64,000 nucleotides of DNA, taken from NCBI RefSeq assembly GCF_000213655.1, contig NC_015554.1, positions 2,976,001 through 3,040,000 on the forward strand, given 5' to 3'. Below the pieces are notes generated by a model, which did no database searches, was not told where the DNA came from, and was given only the letters and a program-made list of their open reading frames with translations. Below are positions 45,727-55,628 of this stretch, piece after piece. The stretch's first letter is position 1. Every line of letters starts with the position of its first letter. The position numbers and the translations under genes were made by a program. This stretch comes from Alteromonas naphthalenivorans (lineage in GTDB: Bacteria > Pseudomonadota > Gammaproteobacteria > Enterobacterales > Alteromonadaceae).

Positions 45727-46578
45727 TTAACCTAGAAGCTGTAGTGCCGCCTGTGGACGCTGATTCGCCTGAGACAACACGGTAGTGCTCGCCTGCTGTA
45801 GGATCTGGTTACGGGTCAAGTTAGCAGTCTCTGTGGCAAAATCAGTATCTTTAATTTGCGAACGTGCCGCAGATACGTTTTCAGAGATGTTACTTAAGTT
45901 ACGAATAGTAGACTGGAAACGGTTTTGAAGCGCACCTAAGTCAGCACGAAGGCCACCTACCGCTGAAATAGCGTTATCTACACTGGCTAACATGCTAGAT
46001 GCATTTTCACTGGTAAGTACGTTATTAGTGCCGCCAGTAATTCCTAAACCTGTCGCACTGAAACCATCTACATTAGCATTCGCAAGCGGTTGACTTGATA
46101 GATTTACAGAAATCGTTTGACCAGCGTTTGCACCTACCAAGAACTTGGCAGAGAAGTCACCTGACAATATATTTACACCAGCGAACTGAGTCGTTGTTGA
46201 AATACGCGATATTTCAGTTCTTAATGCAGATACTTCTTTTTGAAGTGCTACACGGTCAGCAGAGCTGTTGATACCGTTCTGTGATTGAATTGCTAGTGTA
46301 CGAATACGTTGAAGAGAAGTCGTCGTTTCAGACAACGCACCTTCAGCAGTTTGCGATAGTGAGATCGCATCGTTAGCGTTACGTACCGCTTGGTTAAGAC
46401 CTTGAACTTGTGAAGTCATTCGGTCGGTGATTTGTAGACCTGCGGCGTCATCTGCAGCACTGTTTATACGGAAACCCGAAGACAGACGCTCAAAAGACGT
46501 ACCCAAAGAATTGCTTACATCAAATAATTGACGCTGAGCATTCAATGAGGAAACATTGGTATTGACGAACATAGACAT
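45727..46578 (-). CDS. Flagellin (copy 3)
   Basis: A 283-residue D0/D1 flagellin, first of the tandem set in the direction of transcription. It begins MSMFVNTNVSSLNAQRQLF and ends SQANQRPQAALQLLG. The middle differs from copy 2 by scattered substitutions (ILSGDFSAKFLVGANAG, NVDGFSATGLGITGGTNN). A well-spaced sigma28 promoter lies at 46695-46721 with a leader of about 107 bases. A GGAGAG ribosome site is present. Confidence 0.96.
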   Translation of the reverse strand: MSMFVNTNVSSLNAQRQLFDVSNSLGTSFERLSSGFRINSAADDAAGLQITDRMTSQVQGLNQAVRNANDAISLSQTAEGALSETTTSLQRIRTLAIQSQNGINSSADRVALQKEVSALRTEISRISTTTQFAGVNILSGDFSAKFLVGANAGQTISVNLSSQPLANANVDGFSATGLGITGGTNNVLTSENASSMLASVDNAISAVGGLRADLGALQNRFQSTIRNLSNISENVSAARSQIKDTDFATETANLTRNQILQQASTTVLSQANQRPQAALQLLG

Positions 46579-46694
46579 AAAGTCTCTCCTACACTCTCAG
46601 TCCAGCGTGAGCTGGCTGCCGGGGATCCGGCTATTACAATTTTAATAGTCACCAATACCTGAGGGGTAATGATGAACTGGCTCTCTCAGTGTTT

Positions 46695-46721
46695 GTATCG
46701 ACATAACAGCAGTTCCCTTTA
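46695..46721 (-). promoter_or_regulatory. Sigma28 promoter of flagellin copy 3
   Basis: On the minus strand TAAA (46721-46718), a spacer of exactly 15 bases and GTCGATAC (46702-46695). It is about 117 bases before the start codon. Spacing is identical to the copy 1 and flgM promoters. Confidence 0.85.
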
Positions 46722-46805
46722 GAATTATTTACAAAAATTGCCGTAGTGCGGTATAAAATTGCCGTTTAAAATTACATAACAGACGGTTTTTAAAAGGGTA
46801 TTAGC

Positions 46806-47792
46806 GTGAATATAAATTTGAAGATTAACGCGGTTGAGCGAATTTCATCGGAAGGTGAGCACTGCGCGTTTACTGATTTAATCGAAAATCCCTTCGACAA
46901 TAGTCGCAAATCACTACTGTGCTGCTATCGACGAGCCTTGAACCATATAAGCCCAGATGGCGTTGTAATTGTCTGCAAAGAGAATATTGATTCAGGGGCG
47001 AAAACTTACCAGCGACTGGCACTACCCTCTTGGGATTTACGCGATCCAAAATTTTGTTTTGATGGACGAAAGTTAATCATCACAGCCTACGCTAAGCACA
47101 AAGACGCAAATACGGGCGCGGTAACTACTAAAATGGTGAGTTACTTTTCTACCACGGGAGATTCTTGGTCAACACCTCATTTTTTTGGGCATTCCGGTTG
47201 GTGGCTTTGGCGCATCACATGGAACAAGGACAAAGCTTATGGTTTTGCCTATAACCGCAAAAGTCAAAGAATTGATTTGTATGTAGGCAACCCACGCAAA
47301 CAACTTTACCTTCAAAAGAAAGGCGCTATTTCTTTTGAGAAGCACTCATTTGGCTACCCAAATGAAAGTCATATATTGTTTGATGATACTGATAAAGCAA
47401 CGGCGATTGTACGCCGAGATGCTGATAGTTTCAGCGCCAAACTAGGTGTCTCATCTCCGCCCTATACCAATTGGAAATGGCACGATTTGAAACAGTACGT
47501 TGGAGGGCCGGTTATGTTATCACTTACCGAAAATACGTATGTGGTAGCAGGCAGAAACTGGGATGGTAAAAGTCTGACAACGGCAATTTGGTTACTTTCA
47601 TCAACTGACTATTCGCTGAAACTTCTGATGACCTTACCGAGTAAAGGAGACAATAGTTACCCGGGGTTAGTATGGCAAGACGACACGCTGTATGTCTCTT
47701 ATTACTCAGATCATATCGATAACAAAACCCGAGTATATCTTGCTACATTGTCAGGGATGAATAGCCTATTAAATGAAGTTAAACAGGGATAA
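46806..47792 (+). CDS. Sialidase-like beta-propeller protein of unknown role
   Basis: A 328-residue protein that I recognise only as a probable six-bladed propeller of the sialidase/BNR type. STTGDSWSTPHFF near residue 115 resembles an Asp-box (S-x-D-x-G-x-x-W), and Trp/Tyr-rich strand repeats such as WDGKSLTTAIWLLSS and YPGLVWQDDTLYVSYYSD follow. There is no signal peptide, so it should stay in the cytoplasm. The start is GTG at 46806 behind AAAAGGG. It stands alone on the plus strand among minus-strand flagellar genes and its 3' end overlaps that of flgL by 24 bases. A glycosidase or lectin acting on the Pse-type glycan is possible but unproven. Confidence 0.6.
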   Translation: MNINLKINAVERISSEGEHCAFTDLIENPFDNSRKSLLCCYRRALNHISPDGVVIVCKENIDSGAKTYQRLALPSWDLRDPKFCFDGRKLIITAYAKHKDANTGAVTTKMVSYFSTTGDSWSTPHFFGHSGWWLWRITWNKDKAYGFAYNRKSQRIDLYVGNPRKQLYLQKKGAISFEKHSFGYPNESHILFDDTDKATAIVRRDADSFSAKLGVSSPPYTNWKWHDLKQYVGGPVMLSLTENTYVVAGRNWDGKSLTTAIWLLSSTDYSLKLLMTLPSKGDNSYPGLVWQDDTLYVSYYSDHIDNKTRVYLATLSGMNSLLNEVKQG

Positions 47793-48992
47793 ATTAGACA
47801 CTTGCGGAAAAGTAGCCAATGCCGCATTGAGTGCCGTTTCTTGTTTGGCAAATTCCGTAGAGGCCTCTGCATAATCAACATCTTGGATTGATGAACGGGA
47901 TGCCTTTGCTGCAATTTCCATATCAAGGTTACTTTCGTAAGTCGATTCAGCGATATTTAGACGGCTACCTATAGAGGCGCGTTCTAGAGATATTTTTTCT
48001 AACCCATTATCTAACCCAACTAATGAGTCGGCAATGGCTTCTTGCAGCGCACTATCATCAATGGTGCTATCCATAAGTATGGTTTGAATTTCATGAAGCG
48101 ATTGAGCCATACTCTTTTTCTCAGGCGCATCCAAAGAAAAATTAATGGTATCGCCAACGGCAGCACTCGCTTCAAACTGCATACCCTTGATAGTAAATGG
48201 GCTACCGGAAGTGTAGCCAACCGTTCCCACAACTGCGCCTGTGCCTGTATTAGTTAACTGTGCTTCTCCTGATGCTAAAAACTCCACTTGATAGTCATTA
48301 TTAGCACTGGTCACTGGGTCATAATTCTTATTAAAAAAGGTATCAAACGTACCTTGTTCTTTTACCACCGTGTTTTGTAAATCGGCTACTGTACTGCCGG
48401 TTACTGAGAAATCAAAACGGGATAGTACGTTCTCAAAAACTTCATAACCGTTGCTGGTAGATTGTATCTTTGAGCTAGACGATAACTGAATAAAACTTAC
48501 ACCTGCATCACCTGAAAATGTAATGGCATTTCCTGATGATGCGGGGTTGTAGGTAAAGGCTTGGTTCGCAGATTGATAACCTGCATACATGTAATTGCCA
48601 TCGGCATCTTGCGTATTCATTAAGTCGAATATTTCCAACTTAATTTGTTCTAACTCAGCCCCGATAGCGCGTTTATCAGGGTCATCAAGAATACCCGAGC
48701 CTGCTTGAACGACTAATGTTCTAGCACGGTTAATCGAATTAGTAATATTCGTTAGCACTGCTTCTTGCTGTTCTAAAGAGCCTGTTACCAAATCATTATT
48801 TCGTTGAAATTGCGTCAGCCCATCAAGCTCTTCGGTCAAGCGCAATACTTTTGCAGCGCCCACAGGATCGTCTGCCGGCGTAATGATCCGCTTACCCGTC
48901 GCTAACTGCTCTTGCGTTTTAACCAAACCTTCTTGGTTTTCCATAATGGAGCGAATGCTTTGGTCGTAAACTTGACTCGTCGATATACGCAT
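47769..48992 (-). CDS. flgL: Hook-filament junction protein FlgL
   Basis: FlgL (HAP3) joins the hook to the filament above FlgK. The 407-residue protein has the flagellin-like N-terminus MRISTSQVYDQSIRSIMENQ with LATGKRIITPADDPVGAAKVL, and a C-terminal SRSSIQDVDYAEASTEFAKQETALNAALATF helix region. It starts six bases after flgK. Confidence 0.95.
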   Translation of the reverse strand: MRISTSQVYDQSIRSIMENQEGLVKTQEQLATGKRIITPADDPVGAAKVLRLTEELDGLTQFQRNNDLVTGSLEQQEAVLTNITNSINRARTLVVQAGSGILDDPDKRAIGAELEQIKLEIFDLMNTQDADGNYMYAGYQSANQAFTYNPASSGNAITFSGDAGVSFIQLSSSSKIQSTSNGYEVFENVLSRFDFSVTGSTVADLQNTVVKEQGTFDTFFNKNYDPVTSANNDYQVEFLASGEAQLTNTGTGAVVGTVGYTSGSPFTIKGMQFEASAAVGDTINFSLDAPEKKSMAQSLHEIQTILMDSTIDDSALQEAIADSLVGLDNGLEKISLERASIGSRLNIAESTYESNLDMEIAAKASRSSIQDVDYAEASTEFAKQETALNAALATFPQVSNLSLFNFI

Positions 48993-48998
48993 AATCTG

Positions 48999-51128
48999 TT
49001 ACCTCGCCGCACTTAGAATGGTGTCGAACAACTCTTGCGCTGTGCTCAAAATTCGTGCTGCGGCAGAATAAGACTGCTGAAACTTAACCAGGTTTGCCGC
49101 CTCTTCATCTAGACTTACTCCAGATACTGACTCAAACCAATTTTCTGATTGGGTTTTCATTGCCTCTGCTGAAGTTAACGAAATGTCAGCCATGGCTGCG
49201 TCTTCACCAATCCGCCCGACCATAGATGCATAGGCATCTTGAAAAGTACGTTGCTGGTTGGTTGATTCACTGCTCACTTGCACGAGATTCTCGTTCTGCA
49301 ACGCTGCGATCTCAAGTGCATTACTGTTGTCGTTGAAACCATCAGTGTTGTAACTAATAGTAAAACTATCACCTGCTTTAGGTACACCATCTAAACTGAT
49401 GTCGTAACCTGGGTAGTTATCTAGTGATGAAAATGCTGCAGGCCAAGCTGGGCTACTGCCACTACTTTCTGCCTGTGCTAATAAGTTGCTTAAATTCGTT
49501 GCGCCCGTCACATTGGTAATGACATTTGGCGGTGTCTCTCCATCTAACACTTGATAGCTATCTTCTGCGGTGAAGACGATTTGAGCTGGCGCGCCAAATG
49601 TACCACTTGGCGAGCTGGCTAAATCATGTATTCCACCTGCACCATCAAATGCAGATTGTTCGGTACCACCGCCAACTTCCGTGTTGGTAATCGATACCCC
49701 ACTTACATTGGCGCTACCTAAATTCGTGGCATCTGCTTGAGCTCTTACGGGCGCCGCAAACGCGAGGTCTTCAGGTCTGTTTGTGGCTAGCTCAATGGAT
49801 GATGCAATCGTTTTAGTCGGTTGCATCAAGAATTCATCGCCAACCGCATAGGTGGAGGTACCGCCAAATTCTACTTCAATACCACCTGGTAATTCATTGA
49901 AGCCACTAGTAACGGTGTAGTTTGAATAAACAATATCATTCCCAGATCCGTCTTTTTGCGGTGTACCATCAGGATTTAATAAAGTAATTTCTATTTCGCT
50001 AGGAACCCCTGCAGATACCGCAGTCACTTCAATTTGATAATCGGCATCAGTGAGTTCAGCGCCCTTGCCAGCAACAAGCTGCCCAACGACCTGATAGTCT
50101 CCGCTGGTATCTTGAGTTTCTAAGCCCCTAAAAGTAGGAATGTCGAAGATATTGCCGCCTAGTTGACCGTCTAAATCCATCCCCAACTTGTTTTGGGTAT
50201 TTACTGCGTCGGCAAAGGTAACAGAAAGCTGGCCTACGTCGCGCATAGCCGTGCCTAGCACTTCATTTCTGTAACGAAATAATCCGCCGAGGCTGCCCCC
50301 TAAGTCACTTTCAACAATACGGATGGTAGTATCGTTTTTCGTTTGAGAACCAAAATCTGTTTCTAACTTAAGTTCTTTGCTGGTTGAATCTGCACTGGTA
50401 CTTATTTCGAATAAATTAAACGCGCCGTTTTCTAATATGAGTGATTCGCCAGTGGTCAAATTCACGGTAATCGCACCGTTTTGACTTTGACTGTCTTTCA
50501 CATCGATAGCCATAATAGAGGCAAGCTCTTCAACGGCGGCATCTCGTTTATTCATTAATGCGCTGGGTTCGTCGCTGGTGTTGTTTCCTTTGGCAATGAC
50601 TATATTTTTGTTGAGTTCGCCAATAGAGCTAATCAAGCTATTGGTTCTGTTCACTAAAGACGTGACTTCAAGGTTAAACTCTTCTTCCTTTTCCACCATG
50701 TAATCTGACAGGGTTTTCATACGTTGATACAGCGACTCTGATTTCCCTAATACCTGTTCACGAGACGCTAAGTTTGTGGGGTCGTCTGAGGCAGTTTGTA
50801 CCGCTGCAAAATAGTCACTAATGCCTTTAGATAAAGAGTTTGCCTCACTGGCTAAAAGGGTATCAATCGCTGAAGTTTTGGAAGAAAAAGCCTCTAGCTC
50901 ACCTACCGAAGTTATATCGCGGCGAAGCTGGTTTTGCGCAAATACATTTATAATTCGCTCTGTATTTCCGATTTCAACACCGAATACATCACTGTTAACC
51001 AGCTCGGTGCGTTCACGTACGTACCCAGGCGTATTTACATTGGCAATATTATTACTGGTAGTTTGTAAAAGCTTACTACTGGCGTTTACACCACTGGTGG
51101 CTAGGGAAAATAAATCAACTGCGCTCAT
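48999..51128 (-). CDS. flgK: Hook-associated protein FlgK
   Basis: FlgK (HAP1) is the first junction protein on the hook. The 709-residue protein carries the rod/hook N-terminal motif LFSLATSGVNASSKLLQTTSNNIANVNTPGYVRE and the matching C-terminal helix (EEAANLVKFQQSYSAAARILSTAQELFDTIL). The central region is long and variable. It lies 17 bases after flgJ. Confidence 0.95.
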   Translation of the reverse strand: MSAVDLFSLATSGVNASSKLLQTTSNNIANVNTPGYVRERTELVNSDVFGVEIGNTERIINVFAQNQLRRDITSVGELEAFSSKTSAIDTLLASEANSLSKGISDYFAAVQTASDDPTNLASREQVLGKSESLYQRMKTLSDYMVEKEEEFNLEVTSLVNRTNSLISSIGELNKNIVIAKGNNTSDEPSALMNKRDAAVEELASIMAIDVKDSQSQNGAITVNLTTGESLILENGAFNLFEISTSADSTSKELKLETDFGSQTKNDTTIRIVESDLGGSLGGLFRYRNEVLGTAMRDVGQLSVTFADAVNTQNKLGMDLDGQLGGNIFDIPTFRGLETQDTSGDYQVVGQLVAGKGAELTDADYQIEVTAVSAGVPSEIEITLLNPDGTPQKDGSGNDIVYSNYTVTSGFNELPGGIEVEFGGTSTYAVGDEFLMQPTKTIASSIELATNRPEDLAFAAPVRAQADATNLGSANVSGVSITNTEVGGGTEQSAFDGAGGIHDLASSPSGTFGAPAQIVFTAEDSYQVLDGETPPNVITNVTGATNLSNLLAQAESSGSSPAWPAAFSSLDNYPGYDISLDGVPKAGDSFTISYNTDGFNDNSNALEIAALQNENLVQVSSESTNQQRTFQDAYASMVGRIGEDAAMADISLTSAEAMKTQSENWFESVSGVSLDEEAANLVKFQQSYSAAARILSTAQELFDTILSAAR

Positions 51129-51145
51129 ATATTAAACCCCTCTTC

Positions 51146-52096
51146 TTACGGCATTAAGCCGTTAAGCCTATCGCTGTGGTAAACCGCCATGATTTTACTG
51201 GCGTAGTTAGGATCCGTAGCATATCCAGCGCTTTGTAGTTCTCGCGTATAACTGTGTGCATCTGAGGTTCGTTCCACCGCTTGCTGATAACGGGGCTGAG
51301 TGGTAATAAAACGACCGTAGTCATTAACCGCCTCTTCCAATGACGCATAAGAACGAAAAGCTGCTTTTTGCTTTTGTGGAATACCGCTATTAAATTCAAG
51401 TGTGTCGACAACCGCTTGCTCGCCTTCCCACTTCGAGTTCGCTTTAATACCAAAAAGATTGTGCGAACTTTCACCGTCGGCATTGTGAATAACGAACTTA
51501 CCCCAACCTGTTTCGACCGCAGCCTGCGCGATAATGGCTTTAGCATCCATACCGTACTTTTCAGCCACTTGTTCAGCGTAGGGGCGCAGAGTTTCAACAA
51601 AATCTTCAGGGGTATCGAACATGCTGTCTTTTGCGGCTGATTTCACCCCTTTAGATTCAGAAGCGAGCACGGTTTCTTGCGCTTGCTCTACAGCGACAAC
51701 ACGGTCGCGGTTCAACGAATTCAAGTTACCATCACTACGAATAACGCTGGCAGGTAAATAACTGTCTTCGGATTGGCCCATTTGTTTAACGATAATGTCA
51801 GCCAACCCCATACCGCCACCTGCCGTTAAATCGGTTGCAAGCTGTTGGTCGTGCATGTCGCGATAAAATTTAACTTGTTGAGAATTGAACGGGCTGTCTT
51901 CATCTGCTAGGGCGTCTTGCGCTTTACGCATCGACTTCAGCATCATTTGCACAAATATGGCTTCAAATTGTTCAGCCGCTTCTTGCAATACACTTTCATC
52001 ACCCGAAGCAATGGCCTCGCGCATTTTATTAATACTGCCAAGATCGTGAACATTGCGTGCCATATCAAGCTGATTTTTTGAGCTGAATGCTTCCAT
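51146..52096 (-). CDS. flgJ: Flagellar rod assembly protein / peptidoglycan hydrolase FlgJ
   Basis: FlgJ caps the growing rod and cuts peptidoglycan to let it through. The 316-residue protein has the N-terminal rod-binding domain (QFEAIFVQMMLKSMRKAQDAL) and a C-terminal GH73 N-acetylglucosaminidase domain with catalytic Glu in IIAQAAVETGWGKFVI, then LFGIKANSKWEG. The start overlaps the flgI stop by one base. Confidence 0.96.
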   Translation of the reverse strand: MEAFSSKNQLDMARNVHDLGSINKMREAIASGDESVLQEAAEQFEAIFVQMMLKSMRKAQDALADEDSPFNSQQVKFYRDMHDQQLATDLTAGGGMGLADIIVKQMGQSEDSYLPASVIRSDGNLNSLNRDRVVAVEQAQETVLASESKGVKSAAKDSMFDTPEDFVETLRPYAEQVAEKYGMDAKAIIAQAAVETGWGKFVIHNADGESSHNLFGIKANSKWEGEQAVVDTLEFNSGIPQKQKAAFRSYASLEEAVNDYGRFITTQPRYQQAVERTSDAHSYTRELQSAGYATDPNYASKIMAVYHSDRLNGLMP

Positions 52097-53208
52097 TAGA
52101 TGATCACCAATTCACCATGTAACGCACCGGCCTGCCTTAATGCTTCTAAAATCGCCATTAAATCACCAGGTGCAGCACCCACCTCATTAACCGCTCGCAC
52201 TAGCTGATCCAGTGTCACTCCCGGTTCAAAAGAAAACATGCGACTGTCTGATAAATCCACATCAACAATCGACTGTGTTGTCACCACCGTTTCACCATCT
52301 GCAAACGCATTTGGCTGGGTAACTTGTTGGTTTTCTGAAATTGTCACCGTTAACCCGCCATGGGTAATAGCAGCAGGTAGTAGACGCACGTCTCGACCAA
52401 TCACAATCGTACCGGTACGGCTATTAATAACAACCCGCGCAGGGGCATCGGCCGGCGTGAATTCAAAATTTTCGAGTGTGGCCAAAAAGCCCACTCGCTG
52501 ACCAACATCTCGTGGCGCTGATACACGCACTGACGCGGCATCAATCGGCGTAGCTATGGAATAACCTTTTTCTGGCTGTGCACCCAATCGCTCGTTAATC
52601 ACATCAGCTAACGCTTTTGCTGTTGAAAAGTCAGGGTAATGCAAGTTAAGTGTTAATGAATCGCCATTAGCGAAACCGCTTGGTACGGTTTGCTCTACCA
52701 TAGCGCCATTAGGAATACGGCCTACGGTCGGTGTATTGACCACAATTCGCGAACCATCACCGCCTTGTGCGCCAAAGCCACTCACTACCAAGCTACCTTG
52801 CGCTACTGCATACACTTTGCCATCTACACCCCGAAGAAATGTCTGTAACAGCGTACCGCCTTGCAAGCTACTCGCTTCACCAACTGACGACACGGTAATA
52901 TCAATGGTTTGCCCTGGCTTAGTAAATGCTGGCAATTCTGCGTGAACAGCCACCGCTGCCACGTTTTTGATTTTGGGTTTAGTGTTGGAATCTAAGCTAA
53001 TACCAAAGTTACTTAGCATGGTACGAAAGCTTTGCTCGGTGAAAGGACTCTGTTCACCAGTGCCAGGTAAACCGACTACCAAGCCATAGCCTACTAATTG
53101 GTTGCTTCTCACCCCTTGGATACTTGCCAAGTCTTTGATGCGTTGTGCATTAACATTGCTAGATAGCACCAGTGTTAATGCGATAAGTACTACTGAAAAC
53201 AAACGCAT
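52096..53208 (-). CDS. flgI: Flagellar P-ring protein FlgI
   Basis: FlgI forms the periplasmic P-ring bushing. I use the ATG at 53208, which has AGGAGA ahead and starts a clean signal peptide ([22 protein letters not shown]), rather than the frame's upstream start at 53244 inside flgH. The 370-residue product has [29 protein letters not shown] and the C-terminal [32 protein letters not shown]. Confidence 0.96.
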   Translation of the reverse strand: MRLFSVVLIALTLVLSSNVNAQRIKDLASIQGVRSNQLVGYGLVVGLPGTGEQSPFTEQSFRTMLSNFGISLDSNTKPKIKNVAAVAVHAELPAFTKPGQTIDITVSSVGEASSLQGGTLLQTFLRGVDGKVYAVAQGSLVVSGFGAQGGDGSRIVVNTPTVGRIPNGAMVEQTVPSGFANGDSLTLNLHYPDFSTAKALADVINERLGAQPEKGYSIATPIDAASVRVSAPRDVGQRVGFLATLENFEFTPADAPARVVINSRTGTIVIGRDVRLLPAAITHGGLTVTISENQQVTQPNAFADGETVVTTQSIVDVDLSDSRMFSFEPGVTLDQLVRAVNEVGAAPGDLMAILEALRQAGALHGELVII

Positions 53209-53228
53209 AATAATTCTCCTAGCCCCGC

Positions 53229-53909
53229 TTAAAGCGGCCACCATGATGATGTGAAAAACTTCGTAAGCCAGCCTTTTTCCTGCGCACTAGCAAAAGAGCC
53301 CGTACCGCTATATTGAATTCTGGCATTGGCAATTTTTGTCGATAACACTTCATTTTCGGGGCTAATGTCAGATAAGCGAATGATACCCGTCAAACGAATG
53401 TATTCATCGCCATGGTTTAAGGTGAGCCACTTTTCGCCGCGAATAACTAAATTGTCATTGGGTAGCACTTCCACTACGGTGACAGAGATATTTCCCGATA
53501 AACTGTTACTTTGGTTTGTTGCTGCATCACCTTCGAACTCATTAGATGAACTCACGCCAAGCTGAACAGATTGACCCCCAATATTTAACGGCTGGCCACC
53601 TAATCCGGTGATCGTGTCTAAATCTACCGTGGTATCTTTTGATGTCGACGTGCCAGCTGATTTACTCGCGTTGGTATTTTCACTCAACGTGATAGTAATA
53701 ATGTCGCCAACCCGTCTAGCTGTCATATCTGAATACAAGCTATTGGCCATGTATGAGCGGAACAGCGAACCATCTTCTACAATCTTCTCACGAGGATAAT
53801 CAGGTACCACTGGGGCAAACGACGGGTCGTTTGCTTGAACCGGTGGCTGGTTAGTGCTTGCACAACCTGCCATTATTGTCACTGAAAGAAAGAGTCCGAG
53901 AATTCGCAT
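53229..53909 (-). CDS. flgH: Flagellar L-ring lipoprotein FlgH
   Basis: FlgH is the outer-membrane lipoprotein of the L-ring. The signal peptide ends in a lipobox, VTIMAGC, with the lipidated Cys at about residue 16. The family segments [27 protein letters not shown] and the C-terminal [18 protein letters not shown] are present. The ATG at 53909 has a GTGAG site ahead. A GTG at 53921, overlapping the flgG stop, is an alternative. Confidence 0.95.
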   Translation of the reverse strand: MRILGLFLSVTIMAGCASTNQPPVQANDPSFAPVVPDYPREKIVEDGSLFRSYMANSLYSDMTARRVGDIITITLSENTNASKSAGTSTSKDTTVDLDTITGLGGQPLNIGGQSVQLGVSSSNEFEGDAATNQSNSLSGNISVTVVEVLPNDNLVIRGEKWLTLNHGDEYIRLTGIIRLSDISPENEVLSTKIANARIQYSGTGSFASAQEKGWLTKFFTSSWWPL

Positions 53910-53920
53910 AACATTACTCA

Positions 53921-54709
53921 CTAAAGTTGCTGAATGACTTGCCCAAGCATCTGATCCACCGACGAAATCACTTTCGAGTTCATCTCGTACAAACGTTGAC
54001 TTTCAATCAAATTAACCAGCTCTTCGGTCACATTCACGTTACTGGTTTCTAGCGTACCTTGTGCAATAGTGCCTATACCTTGAAGGCCTGGCACACCTTG
54101 AATAGGTGCGCCACTTGATGCGGTTTCAACGTAGAGGTTCTGTCCTATAGGCTGAAGGCCAGTTGGGTTAATGAAGTCTGATAGGTTCATTTGGCCAAGC
54201 ACTTGCGGCTCGGCTTGACCACGAATTGACACGCTAATTTCACCGTCTTGTGAAATGGTAATTTGCTGCGCATCCTCTGGAATTGCCACTTCAGGTTGGA
54301 GTAAAAAACCCGCGCCAGAAGTCACTATCTGACCTTGATCGTTCATTGAAAACTGACCATTTCTTGAGTAGGCAATGGTGCCGTCAGGCTGCAATATTTC
54401 AAAATAACCGCGCCCCTGAATAGACATATCTAACGCATTATCCGTGGTTAGCAAGTTGCCTTGGGTATGTGCTTTTTGTGTTGATACCACCTTTGAACCA
54501 GAACCTAACATAAGGCCAGAAGGTAATTCGGTATCAGCTGATGAGCGGCCACCAGGTTGGTTTATATTCTGATAAAGCAAATCTTCAAAAATTGCTCTGT
54601 CTTTTTTAAAGCCTACCGTTGATGCGTTAGCCAGGTTGTTCGATACCACCGCGACATCTGTTTGTGCGGCATCAAGACCTGTTTTACTTATCCACAATGC
54701 TGGGTGCAT
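53921..54709 (-). CDS. flgG: Flagellar distal rod protein FlgG
   Basis: FlgG builds the distal rod. The 262-residue length is the usual one. The N-terminal motif is LWISKTGLDAAQTDVAVVSNNLANASTVGFKK and the C-terminal motif ETSNVNVTEELVNLIESQRLYEMNSKVI. It lies 48 bases after flgF. Confidence 0.97.
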   Translation of the reverse strand: MHPALWISKTGLDAAQTDVAVVSNNLANASTVGFKKDRAIFEDLLYQNINQPGGRSSADTELPSGLMLGSGSKVVSTQKAHTQGNLLTTDNALDMSIQGRGYFEILQPDGTIAYSRNGQFSMNDQGQIVTSGAGFLLQPEVAIPEDAQQITISQDGEISVSIRGQAEPQVLGQMNLSDFINPTGLQPIGQNLYVETASSGAPIQGVPGLQGIGTIAQGTLETSNVNVTEELVNLIESQRLYEMNSKVISSVDQMLGQVIQQL

Positions 54710-54757
54710 GGCGACCTCCTAACCTTTAAAGTTCGTATAACAAAATTGTTAACTATT

Positions 54758-55501
54758 CTATAGAATGCGCAGTAATTGGTTGCCGCGAGCATCTAGCTCA
54801 TCAGCTTGCTTCATCATCTTCACTTGAAGCTCATAGTGGCGCTGAAGGCTTATCATATTGACCATTTCGTCAACGGCATTCACGTTCGAGCCTTCCAACA
54901 TGCCAGACATTACTTTCACACCAGCACTTGCTGGGGCTACCGTGCCGTCTTCCATTCTAAATAAACCATCAGTGCCTCGTTCCATATCGGCATAGTTCGG
55001 CTTAACCAGTTTCAACCGGCCAACATCTTCAATTACATTTTCTGGCGCGCCAAGCTGTCTCATTGACAACGTGCCGTCCATACCGATATCTAAATTATCT
55101 AGCGGCACAGGAAGGAAAATTGGACCGTTATCGCCTAAAACGGGGCGATTGTGCACATCTGTCAAAATACCGTCGTCACCAAGCTTAAAGTTACCGTCAC
55201 GAGAATAGGCTTCTTGCCCATTGTCATCTTGAACGGCAAACCAGCCATCGCCTTGTATCGCAACGTCTAAATCACGACCCGTTTGAATCATAGGACCTGA
55301 TTCATAGTTGTTTGACGGACTTTCGGTCATTGAAAAAACGCGAGACGGCAAACCTTCGCCGTAGGCAGGCATTGACCTTGCCTGTTCTAACTGAGCTCTA
55401 AACCCAGTTGTTTGCGCGTTAGCCAAGTTATTGGCACGAAGCCCAGTACCTAAAAGGTCTTGAGATGCACCACTGGCAGCAATGTAGAGAAGTTTGTCCA
55501 T
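54758..55501 (-). CDS. flgF: Flagellar proximal rod protein FlgF
   Basis: FlgF is a rod protein of 247 residues with the N-terminal YIAASGASQDLLGTGLRANNLANAQTTGFR and C-terminal MLEGSNVNAVDEMVNMISLQRHYELQVK motifs. It is the first gene of its own transcription unit: a near-perfect sigma54 promoter lies just upstream and a bidirectional terminator separates it from flgE. Confidence 0.96.
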   Translation of the reverse strand: MDKLLYIAASGASQDLLGTGLRANNLANAQTTGFRAQLEQARSMPAYGEGLPSRVFSMTESPSNNYESGPMIQTGRDLDVAIQGDGWFAVQDDNGQEAYSRDGNFKLGDDGILTDVHNRPVLGDNGPIFLPVPLDNLDIGMDGTLSMRQLGAPENVIEDVGRLKLVKPNYADMERGTDGLFRMEDGTVAPASAGVKVMSGMLEGSNVNAVDEMVNMISLQRHYELQVKMMKQADELDARGNQLLRIL

Positions 55502-55539
55502 GACTGACTTTTGACTCTGGTTAAACCATATACAGGTTT

Positions 55540-55556
55540 TGCAATCCCAGTGCCAA
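55540..55556 (-). promoter_or_regulatory. Sigma54 promoter for flgF operon
   Basis: On the minus strand TTGGCACTGGGATTGCA matches the -24/-12 consensus almost perfectly, with GG-N10-GC spacing. It is about 40 bases before the flgF ATG. It should drive flgFGHIJ and probably flgKL under FlrC. Confidence 0.9.
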
Positions 55557-55581
55557 CATGCACAAATAGAAGTGGATACAA

Positions 55582-55609
55582 AAAAACCGCAACTAAAGTT
55601 GCGGTTTTT
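55582..55609. terminator. Bidirectional terminator between flgE and flgF
   Basis: A long stem (AAACCGCAACT with AGTTGCGGTTT) has A and T tracts on its two sides. It lies 19 bases past the flgE stop and about 25 bases upstream of the flgF sigma54 promoter. Confidence 0.9.
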
Positions 55610-55628
55610 GCTAGTTAAACGTCAATGT

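Noticed and set aside
42655..46578. Flagellin phase variation by inversion
   Set aside because: The three copies are direct repeats on one strand and no invertase or inverted recombination sites are seen. Only deletion or gene conversion would be expected.
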